From contig RXOA01000073.1 of the NCBI GenBank assembly GCA_003979035.1, positions 1-6,143 of the forward strand: a stretch of 6,143 bases of DNA. Reading direction: 5' to 3'. The notes below the pieces were generated by a model. It did no database searches, was not told the DNA's origin, and saw nothing but the letters and a program-made list of their open reading frames with translations. This stretch comes from Candidatus Bipolaricaulota bacterium (lineage in GTDB: Bacteria; Bipolaricaulota; Bipolaricaulia; UBA7950; UBA9294). The position numbers and the translations under genes are program-made. Below, one piece after another: positions 1-5,308 of this stretch; the stretch's first letter is position 1; each line of letters begins with the position of its first letter.

Positions 1-802
1 CCGCTACGCTTTGTTCGCGCGCCCGGGCCACCGCCGCTTGGGTTCTCGGAGAGCGAACGTGGGCGATATGCAGCTGTGTTCCGAACCGGCCCGCCAATCG
101 GATATCCCGTTCGGCCATCCGCTCCTCCGAGAGATCGGGATCCTCCACCCCGTCCGTTTCGCAATGCTCGATGATCGGCCGCCGAAGGCGTGCGGCAACT
201 GCAAATGCACGCTCGGCGACGTCTGCCGACTGCACACCGCGCCCGTCGTCGGAAAACGCCCACACCACCGCCGAGAGCTGTTCCAGATCGGCGAGGCGCC
301 GCCCTTCCAGCCGCCGTGTAATCGCCCCGACGGGAATCACGTCGATCAATCCGACGCGCCGAGCCCGCGCAACGATGTCTTGCGCCACCTCAACACGATC
401 GCACACGGGTCGGGTGTTGGCCATCACCGAGACCGTGGCATACCCCCCGGCCGCTGCAGCGCGGCTTCCGGATTCGATTGTCTCTTTCTCGGGGAACCCC
501 GGATCGCGGAAATGGGCATGCAAATCGATGAACGCCGGCAACAGGGTGCGCCCTCCGGCATCGATCTCGACGGTCTGAGAACCGCCTGCCGACGCATTTC
601 GCTCCCGGCCCGGGCTCAGGCTTCCAGCTTCAGACTGGGGGATGATCTCTCGAATCGTTCCGCCGGCGACATGAAGCTCGTACAGCCCGCCGCGTGCGCC
701 GGATGCATCGACCAACCGGGCATGGGAGATCCGGATCCGCCGCGCTTGGGCGCCTTCATCGGGCGCCCCGCCCGGGCGTCGTGTGGGACATCGATCCGGC
801 AT
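1..802 (-). CDS. pyrC: Dihydroorotase, class I type, 3' end outside window
   Basis: This gene encodes a cytoplasmic zinc amidohydrolase that reversibly cyclises N-carbamoyl-aspartate to dihydroorotate, the third step of UMP synthesis. Reading from ATG 802, 267 residues are visible before the window ends; the family has about 420-430. Visible motifs are the metal-binding DLHAHFRDPG (His95, His97), the substrate segment MANTRP (128-132), SDDG (184-187, the bridging-Asp region), HCE (213-215) and HIAHV (245-249), which supplies the next metal His. The catalytic Asp region lies outside the window. ATG 802 is chosen because GGGAG sits seven bases upstream. A GTG at 835 overlapping the pyrI stop is possible but has poorer support. 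Oddities are an N-terminal extension of about 20 residues, extra residues around 54-77, PAFID where PGxID is usual, and a short HCE-to-HIAHV segment. Position behind pyrB and pyrI argues against allantoinase or hydantoinase. Confidence 0.93.
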   Translation of the reverse strand, partial: MPDRCPTRRPGGAPDEGAQARRIRISHARLVDASGARGGLYELHVAGGTIREIIPQSEAGSLSPGRERNASAGGSQTVEIDAGGRTLLPAFIDLHAHFRDPGFPEKETIESGSRAAAAGGYATVSVMANTRPVCDRVEVAQDIVARARRVGLIDVIPVGAITRRLEGRRLADLEQLSAVVWAFSDDGRGVQSADVAERAFAVAARLRRPIIEHCETDGVEDPDLSEERMAERDIRLAGRFGTQLHIAHVRSPRTQAAVARAREQSVA

Positions 803-809
803 CTGCTCG

Positions 810-814
810 CTCCC
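810..814 (-). promoter_or_regulatory. Shine-Dalgarno site of pyrC
   Basis: GGGAG on the minus strand ends seven bases before ATG 802. It favours this ATG over the upstream GTG at 835, which would overlap the pyrI stop codon. Confidence 0.6.
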
Positions 815-831
815 GTGATCTCGGTCCGACG

Positions 832-1254
832 TCACATTCGAGCCCGCTCTCCGCAGTACGCACACTCGTACTCGCTGGTTGACCGGTCCACCAGCGTGAA
901 TACCGAGATCCCGTGCCGCTCGTAGGTCGTGATGCAGCGAGGGTTCTTGCATTCGATCAGGCCTTCGACGCGTTCCGGGAGGGGGATGGCTTCCTTGCGC
1001 GTCACGTTCCCGTCGTCGATGTAGGTCACCGTGATATTCGGCTCAAGCAGGCCGAGCATCGTCAGATCGAGCTCGAGCGTGTCGGAGATCTTGATCATGT
1101 CCTTGCGCCCCATCTTGGTGCTGCGCACGTTCATGATCAGCGCCACCGGAAAGCTCACATCGCGCAGCCCGAGACGGTCGAAAATCCGTAGTCCGTTGCC
1201 GGCTTGAATGTGGTCGAGCACGATCCCGCGCTCGATGCGATCAACCCGCAGCAT
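832..1254 (-). CDS. pyrI: Aspartate carbamoyltransferase regulatory chain
   Basis: This is the allosteric, zinc-binding chain of aspartate transcarbamoylase. In the characterised enzymes, PyrI dimers hold PyrB trimers together and bind CTP, UTP or ATP, giving end-product control of pyrimidine synthesis. The 140-residue protein is slightly shorter than the E. coli chain (about 153). The N-terminal effector domain shows RGIVLDHI (Asp14 and His15, matching the E. coli nucleotide-binding Asp19/His20), MGRKDMIKI (48-56, Lys55 matching Lys60) and Lys87 just before IPLPERVEG (matching Lys94). The C-terminal zinc domain has the complete Cys4 set, CKNPRC (Cys102, Cys107) and CAYC (Cys131, Cys134). The ATG is preceded by AAGGGGGAG and lies 14 bases inside the end of pyrB in another frame, so translational coupling is likely. 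With the effector and zinc residues intact, a functional heteromeric ATCase is inferred. By recall, the compact zinc domain looks closer to archaeal than to enterobacterial PyrI. Confidence 0.96.
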   Translation of the reverse strand: MLRVDRIERGIVLDHIQAGNGLRIFDRLGLRDVSFPVALIMNVRSTKMGRKDMIKISDTLELDLTMLGLLEPNITVTYIDDGNVTRKEAIPLPERVEGLIECKNPRCITTYERHGISVFTLVDRSTSEYECAYCGERARM

Positions 1255-2179
1255 CGTCTCCCCCTTCCAGCAAGTCGAGAATCAGCGCCATCCGGACAAT
1301 CATTCCCAACCGCGCCTGCTCGAAGTAAACCGCGCGTGGGTCATCGTCCACGTTGGCTTCAATCTCCGTCACGCGCGGCAGGGGATGCATGACAATCATC
1401 TCCGGCTTTGCCTGCTGCATCTTGCCGGCGGTCAGCACGTACGTGTCCCGCAACGCGATGTAGTCCTCTTCGTTGAAGAACCGCTCCTTCTGAATGCGGG
1501 TGACATAGAGAACATCGCACCGGGTGAGCGCCTCGTCCATCGAGGCTGTCTGCTCGAATGTGTTGCCCTCTCCAAGCGCCGCGGCACTGCTCAACACCCT
1601 GTCCGGCAACCGCAGCTCGTCAGGAGAGATCAACACAAACCGCTGATCGCCAAGCCGCGCCAACGCGCGGATCAAGGAGTGAACCGTTCTCCCATACCGC
1701 AGATCGCCGCAGAGCCCCACCGACAGTCCCCGGAGTCGCCCGAGAAACGTGCGGATCGTGAACAGGTCGGTCAACGTCTGCGTCGGATGTTCCCTTGCTC
1801 CGTCCCCGCCGTTGATCAACGGCACCGGCGAGTATTCGCCGGCGAGCTGCGCCGCACCCTCCCGAGGATGACGCATCACAATGAGATCGGCATACCCGGC
1901 AATCGTCCGGATGGTGTCTGCAAGACTCTCCCCCTTGGCAGCGGAACTCGTCTTAGGGTCAGCCACGGTGAGAATCTGTCCGCCAAGACGCAGCATGGCC
2001 GCTTCAAAGGAGAGGCGGGTGCGCGTGCTCGGCTCGTAGAATAGGCTGGCCATGACCTTGCCCTGACAGCGCTGCGCGTAGGTTGCGGGCGCGTGGTTGA
2101 TCCGGTCGGCAAGATCGAACAGACGATCGTACTGGGACGGGGAAAGGTCCAGTGAGTTGATGAAGTTGCGTGTTTGCAC
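1241..2179 (-). CDS. pyrB: Aspartate carbamoyltransferase catalytic chain
   Basis: This cytoplasmic enzyme joins carbamoyl phosphate and L-aspartate to give N-carbamoyl-aspartate and phosphate, the committed step of pyrimidine synthesis. From GTG 2179 it is 312 residues, the normal length for the family. The carbamoyl phosphate site is seen in FYEPSTRTRLSF (STRTR at 51-55), the 80s loop AAKGES (Lys82) and HPTQTLTDLF (131-140). Aspartate-domain motifs are DLRYGRTVHS (159-168), RIQKERF (228-234) and HPLPRVTEI (265-273). The same frame stays open upstream to 2527, but that part crosses the Xpt coding region on the other strand and resembles no ATCase. GTG 2179 fits the family's start and has GGAGG eight bases upstream. 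It is the first gene of pyrBIC. The proposed promoter leaves too short a leader for an E. coli-style attenuator, so control is probably at initiation and through PyrI. Confidence 0.97.
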   Translation of the reverse strand: MQTRNFINSLDLSPSQYDRLFDLADRINHAPATYAQRCQGKVMASLFYEPSTRTRLSFEAAMLRLGGQILTVADPKTSSAAKGESLADTIRTIAGYADLIVMRHPREGAAQLAGEYSPVPLINGGDGAREHPTQTLTDLFTIRTFLGRLRGLSVGLCGDLRYGRTVHSLIRALARLGDQRFVLISPDELRLPDRVLSSAAALGEGNTFEQTASMDEALTRCDVLYVTRIQKERFFNEEDYIALRDTYVLTAGKMQQAKPEMIVMHPLPRVTEIEANVDDDPRAVYFEQARLGMIVRMALILDLLEGGDDAAG

Positions 2180-2187
2180 TCCCTGGT

Positions 2188-2192
2188 CCTCC
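2188..2192 (-). promoter_or_regulatory. Shine-Dalgarno site of pyrB
   Basis: GGAGG on the minus strand lies eight bases before the GTG at 2179-2177. It decides the pyrB start as this GTG rather than any ATG further upstream in the same open frame. Confidence 0.75.
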
Positions 2193-2203
2193 GATTTTTC
2201 GGT

Positions 2204-2232
2204 ATTGTAGTCGCTTACACCAAGAAGAGCAA
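2204..2232 (-). promoter_or_regulatory. Likely sigma70-type promoter of pyrBIC
   Basis: On the minus strand, TTGCTC (2232-2227) is followed after exactly 17 bases by TACAAT (2209-2204), a five-of-six match to the -10 consensus. Transcription would start near 2197, giving a leader of about 18 bases that begins just before the GGAGG site. A short inverted repeat, CCGATTTTTCGG (2191-2202), covers the expected start point. The -35 box matches only three of six bases, so the call rests on the -10, the spacing and the position. Confidence 0.55.
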
Positions 2233-2264
2233 TGAACGTATGCAGACATCGCGCCGAATACAGA

Positions 2265-2286
2265 CTTTGGATACAATCTCTCAAAG
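2265..2286. repeat. Inverted repeat around the xpt -10 box
   Basis: CTTTG (2265-2269) and CAAAG (2282-2286) form perfect five-base arms separated by 12 bases that contain TACAAT. The position would suit a repressor operator for the purine unit. Five-base arms can arise by chance in an interval this size, so this is only a candidate. Confidence 0.25.
2272..2277 (+). promoter_or_regulatory. Possible -10 box of the xpt-guaA unit
   Basis: TACAAT matches five of six -10 consensus bases and lies 47 bases before the xpt ATG. I see no convincing -35 box at 16-18 bases upstream (TCGCGC lies at 17), so the promoter would be activator-dependent or weak, or the true one lies elsewhere. The expected start near 2284 gives a leader of about 41 bases. 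Confidence 0.35.
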
Positions 2287-2305
2287 CCAACACCGGATCC
2301 TTGGC
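2286..2305 (+). promoter_or_regulatory. Short hairpin or operator candidate in the xpt leader
   Basis: GCCAA (2286-2290) and TTGGC (2301-2305) are perfect five-base arms around a 10-base centre containing GGATCC. The element lies just after the expected transcription start and nine bases before the GGGG that may serve as the xpt ribosome site. It could be a DNA operator or a weak RNA stem. It is too small for a guanine riboswitch and has no U-tract that would make it a terminator. Confidence 0.25.
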
Positions 2306-2324
2306 ACATCCTCGGGGCCTCATC

Positions 2325-2942
2325 ATGTCTACAGATCTTTTGAAGAGCTGGATCAAGCGGGAAGGAAAAGTCGTTGATGCGAAGTTCCTGCGCGTCGACG
2401 GGTTTCTCAACCATCGGATCGCACCGGAGTTCGTGGCGGCGGCAGGGAGGCTGATCGCAGACGCGTTCCTGTCCGCTGGGATCGACATCAACTGCGTTCT
2501 GACCGCCGAGGCGGCAGGCAACGTCATCGCCTATGAAGTCGCCCGACAGCTCGGCGCCGGCGTCCGGGCCCTGTACGCAAAGAAAGGCGCGGCAACCACG
2601 ATGGCCCATCCGATCACCCGCGAGGTGGTCTCCCCAACCAAGAAGAAAAGAACCACGCTTGCCGTGTCCGCTGACTACCTCAATCGAAGCGATCGCGTGC
2701 TGATCGTCGACGATTTTCTGTTTGAGGGAATCACCAGTTGCGCCCTTGCGGAGATCGTTGCCGAGGCCGAAGCCACCCTCGTCGGGTTGGCGTTCGTGAT
2801 CGAAAAGGGGTTCGCGCCCGGAAGAAGCGCCGTCGAACAGCTGAACGTCCCCGTGTTGAGCCTGGTCACCATTGAGAGCATGGACGCCGTCCGTTCGTTG
2901 ATCCGCTTTGCCGAGGTGGAGCCCGAAGGGATCGCTTCGTGA
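2325..2942 (+). CDS. xpt: Xanthine phosphoribosyltransferase-like protein
   Basis: This is a type I phosphoribosyltransferase that probably makes XMP from xanthine and PRPP in purine salvage. The 205 residues align along their length with B. subtilis Xpt (194). FLRVDGFLNHRI (21-32) keeps the leucine and asparagine that contact xanthine in that enzyme (Leu22, Asn29 here), and VIEKGFAPGR (158-167) keeps the xanthine-binding lysine (Lys161). The PRPP core is VLIVDDFLFEG (125-135). Its loop reads FEGIT where B. subtilis Xpt has ANGQA, and AVSADYL replaces AVSGTHL, so base or PRPP preference may differ. ATG 2325 fits the family start, although the ribosome site (GGGG at 2314-2317) is weak; an in-frame ATG at 2232 would add 31 unrelated residues. 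The stop overlaps the guaA GTG by four bases, which supports a guanylate-making unit. Family is secure; the exact substrate is not. Confidence 0.85.
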   Translation: MSTDLLKSWIKREGKVVDAKFLRVDGFLNHRIAPEFVAAAGRLIADAFLSAGIDINCVLTAEAAGNVIAYEVARQLGAGVRALYAKKGAATTMAHPITREVVSPTKKKRTTLAVSADYLNRSDRVLIVDDFLFEGITSCALAEIVAEAEATLVGLAFVIEKGFAPGRSAVEQLNVPVLSLVTIESMDAVRSLIRFAEVEPEGIAS

Positions 2943-4459
2943 GCGTTGTCGTTCTCGATTTCGGCTCCCAGTACACACGATTGATTGCCCGCCGATTGCG
3001 CGAGTTGGCGGCGTTCTCCCTGGTCATGCCCGGCACGTCTTCGCTGGAAGGGATTCTCGGCGCCAACCCCGAGGCCATCATTCTCTCCGGCGGCCCGCGT
3101 TCGGTGTTCGAGTCATCATCCCCTCGGCCCGACAGGAGGTTGTTCGATCTGGATGTGCCGATCCTTGGAATCTGTTACGGCATGCATCTGCTTGTGCAGC
3201 AGGCCGGGGGCGCCGTACGGCCCGTGCCGCATCGCTCGTACGGCCGCTCCGTGCTGTCGACGCAGACGGGGTTCCTGTTCGACGGCATTCCGGAGCGATC
3301 GGAGGTCTGGATGAGCCATGGAGACGCGGTCACGGAGCTTGCCGCATCTTGGCGCGTGATCGCATCCAGTACGGAGAACCCGATCGTTGCCATCGCCTCG
3401 CCGGACAACCGGAGAGTCGGCGTCCAATTCCACCCCGAGGTCGTCCACACCCCGCACGGACAACGCCTGCTGGCGAACTTCCTCGATCACGCCGGCGTCG
3501 CTCGTACCTGGTCTCCGGAACACGCGCTCGATCGCGCCATTGCGGATGTCCGCGAAGCGACGGCAGGAAGCCGCACGCTGCTTGCCGTGTCGGGCGGGGT
3601 CGACTCCAGCGCGTTGGCGTTGCTTCTTGTACGGGCCGGCATCGACCACGCCGCGGTGTTCGTGGATCACGGACTGCTCCGTCACGGGGAGCGCGTGGAA
3701 GTCGAACGGTCATTAACCGGCCTCGGCGTGTCGCTCCATGTCGTCGATGCACGGGATCGCTTCTTCCTTGCGCTCAGCGGCATCACCGATCCCGAAGCAA
3801 AGCGGAAGGCGATCGGGCGCGAGTTTATCGACGTTTTTCGAGAGAAGGCCCGTACCATGGGGACGTTTCGCTTTCTCGCCCAAGGAACGCTGTACCCGGA
3901 CGTCATCGAATCCGCCGGATCGACCTCCGCGTCGGCAGCCAATATCAAGAGCCACCACAATGTCGGCGGCCTTCCGGAGGAGTTGGGGTTCGAGCTCCTG
4001 GAACCGTTTCGCCTTCTGTTCAAAGACGAGGTGCGCGAGATCGCCGGCCTTCTCGGGCTTCCGGATTCCATCCGACTTAGGCATCCGTTCCCCGGTCCGG
4101 GACTGGCAATCCGGGTCCTCGGCGAGGCCTCGCCCGAGATGGTTGCCATCCTCCGCCGCGCCGACGACGTGTTCATACGCTGCCTGCGGGAGTGGGCCCT
4201 GTACGACGACGTCTGGCAAGCATTGGCGACGCTCACGCCCCTCCGGAGTGTCGGTGTCGCCGGCGATGATCGTCGGTACGGCCTTGTCCTCGGCTTGCGC
4301 GCGGTGACCAGCGTGGACGGGATGACCGCCGATTGGGCCAAGCTACCACACGATTTCCTCGACGATGTCGCCCAGAAGATCACGCGGCAAGTCCCCGAGA
4401 TCGGACGCGTGGTGTACGACATCACGAGCAAGCCGCCGGCAACGATCGAATGGGAGTAG
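2939..4459 (+). CDS. guaA: GMP synthase (glutamine-hydrolysing)
   Basis: This cytoplasmic enzyme aminates XMP to GMP using ATP and ammonia from glutamine. The 506 residues match the usual length (E. coli 525, B. subtilis 513). The N-terminal class I glutaminase has the nucleophile elbow GICYGMHLL (Cys79) and VQFHPEV with His165 and Glu167, completing the catalytic triad. The ATP-pyrophosphatase domain begins with the P-loop VSGGVDSS (217-224) and includes LYPDVIES (318-325) and KSHHNVGGLP (337-346). The C-terminal dimerisation domain has HPFPGPGLAIR (382-392) and ends in the family's typical ITSKPPATIEWE. It starts with GTG overlapping the upstream stop as GTGA, with AAGGG eight bases before it, so translational coupling is likely. 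The upstream Xpt-like enzyme would supply its substrate XMP. No lesion is seen. Confidence 0.98.
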   Translation: MSVVVLDFGSQYTRLIARRLRELAAFSLVMPGTSSLEGILGANPEAIILSGGPRSVFESSSPRPDRRLFDLDVPILGICYGMHLLVQQAGGAVRPVPHRSYGRSVLSTQTGFLFDGIPERSEVWMSHGDAVTELAASWRVIASSTENPIVAIASPDNRRVGVQFHPEVVHTPHGQRLLANFLDHAGVARTWSPEHALDRAIADVREATAGSRTLLAVSGGVDSSALALLLVRAGIDHAAVFVDHGLLRHGERVEVERSLTGLGVSLHVVDARDRFFLALSGITDPEAKRKAIGREFIDVFREKARTMGTFRFLAQGTLYPDVIESAGSTSASAANIKSHHNVGGLPEELGFELLEPFRLLFKDEVREIAGLLGLPDSIRLRHPFPGPGLAIRVLGEASPEMVAILRRADDVFIRCLREWALYDDVWQALATLTPLRSVGVAGDDRRYGLVLGLRAVTSVDGMTADWAKLPHDFLDDVAQKITRQVPEIGRVVYDITSKPPATIEWE

Positions 4460-4517
4460 CCTTCCCCAAGCTCGCCCTCCCGACGGTTCCGCACGGCATT
4501 CTTCTCCGCGGGATCGC

Positions 4518-4546
4518 TTGGATTTCTGCCGGACTTCGTCTAGGCT
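4518..4546 (+). promoter_or_regulatory. Weak promoter candidate for the ABC transporter unit
   Basis: In the 108-base gap after guaA, TTGGAT (4518-4523) and TAGGCT (4541-4546) are separated by 17 bases. Each matches only three of six consensus bases. The start point would fall near 4553, directly before the GGAGG at 4554-4558. I see no terminator between guaA and this point, so read-through from guaA is also possible. Confidence 0.3.
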
Positions 4547-4567
4547 GGTCTCTGGAGGAACCAAGGT

Positions 4568-5308
4568 ATGGAGACCCGCGGACGTTTCTGTTACGAACAA
4601 GGCTCCGTGTTTCTTGAAGCGGCTTCCCTCAACAAGGTGTATCGGATGGGCACCACCGACGTCCATGCGCTTCGTGACGTCAATTTTCGCGCCATCCAGG
4701 GGGATTTCGTCGTCATCAACGGTCCCTCGGGGAGCGGAAAAACAAGCCTTCTGAACCAGCTTGCCCTCATCGACCGCCCGACATCGGGCGACGTATACGT
4801 CGAGGGGACGGCGACTCGCGAGCTGCCGGAAGGCAGCCTGGCCGAAATCCGGAAGGCGAAAATCGGGTTGATCTTTCAGACGTTCAACCTAGTTCCTGTC
4901 CTAAGTGCGATGGAGAACGTCGAGTATCCGCTGCTGCTTCAGCGAATCCCCCGAAAGGACCGCCGCGACCGTGTGCTGAAGATGCTGGACGAAGTCGGCC
5001 TCGCCGATCTTGCCGGACGACGCCCCGATCAGCTATCCGGCGGACAGCGCCAGCGGGTGGCGATCGCCCGCGCCCTGATCACCGAGCCCAAACTGGTACT
5101 TGCCGATGAGCCCACCGCAAACCTCGATTCGGAGACCGGCGCGCGGATCATGGATCAGATGAGCCGACTCAACGAGCAACACTGTGTCGTGTTCATCGTC
5201 GTCACCCATGATCCTGCCGTCTCCAAATACGGGCAGCGACACGTCAGAATCCACGACGGCCAACTGATCGAGGAGGGAGCGCGTGTGGCTCCAGCTGCCG
5301 CTACGTAG
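4568..5308 (+). CDS. ABC transporter ATP-binding protein, MacB/LolD type
   Basis: This is the cytoplasmic ATPase of a mechanotransmission-type ABC transporter. The 246 residues contain a complete nucleotide-binding domain: Walker A GPSGSGKTS (52-60), Q-loop within LIFQTFNLVP (Gln104), signature LSGGQRQRVAIARAL (156-170), Walker B LVLADEP (176-182, Glu181) and the switch His214 in VVTHDP. The FQTFNLVP segment followed by SAMENVEYPL is typical of the MacB/LolD/FtsE group. ATG 4568 follows GGAGG by nine bases and gives about 13 residues more than usual at the N-terminus. The 3' end overlaps the permease gene by 26 bases, so the two proteins almost certainly form one transporter. Substrate cannot be read from the ATPase; lipoprotein release, peptide or drug export are all possible. 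Confidence 0.93.
   Translation: METRGRFCYEQGSVFLEAASLNKVYRMGTTDVHALRDVNFRAIQGDFVVINGPSGSGKTSLLNQLALIDRPTSGDVYVEGTATRELPEGSLAEIRKAKIGLIFQTFNLVPVLSAMENVEYPLLLQRIPRKDRRDRVLKMLDEVGLADLAGRRPDQLSGGQRQRVAIARALITEPKLVLADEPTANLDSETGARIMDQMSRLNEQHCVVFIVVTHDPAVSKYGQRHVRIHDGQLIEEGARVAPAAAT
5272..5276 (+). promoter_or_regulatory. Shine-Dalgarno site of the ABC permease
   Basis: GGAGG lies inside the end of the ATPase gene, six bases before GTG 5283. It fixes the permease start, which would otherwise be unclear because there is no nearby ATG. Confidence 0.7.

Noticed and set aside
833..835. GTG start for pyrC overlapping the pyrI stop
   Set aside because: The overlap is attractive and cannot be excluded, but it would add 11 more unconserved residues. 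The ATG at 802 has a well-spaced GGGAG.
11..925. Plus-strand open frame of 304 codons opposite pyrC and the end of pyrI
   Set aside because: It has no recognisable family and is Arg/Pro/Cys-rich, as expected of a shadow frame in GC-rich DNA. The minus strand carries clear pyrC and pyrI motifs over the same bases.
2232..2324. Upstream extension of xpt to ATG 2232
   Set aside because: The extra 31 residues have no counterpart in Xpt and would cover the -10 box and both inverted repeats. Family homology begins right after ATG 2325.
2278..2324. Guanine riboswitch before xpt, as in B. subtilis
   Set aside because: The gap is too short and I find neither the conserved purine-aptamer core nor a terminator stem with a U-tract.
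2180..2527. Upstream extension of pyrB to ATG 2527
   Set aside because: The added residues lie antisense to xpt and through the intergenic region and do not resemble ATCase. GTG 2179 with GGAGG gives the normal protein length.
2004..2978. Minus-strand open frame of 324 codons opposite the Xpt-like gene
   Set aside because: It crosses pyrB in a wrong frame and the divergent promoter region, with no domain signal.
2908..4080. Plus-strand open frame of 390 codons overlapping guaA
   Set aside because: It is strongly Arg-rich and unlike any family I know. guaA motifs run continuously through the same stretch in another frame.
4460..4567. Terminator after guaA
   Set aside because: I looked for a GC-rich stem followed by a T-run and found none. 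Only the short palindrome CCGCGG (4507-4512 area) stands out, and it lacks a T-tract.
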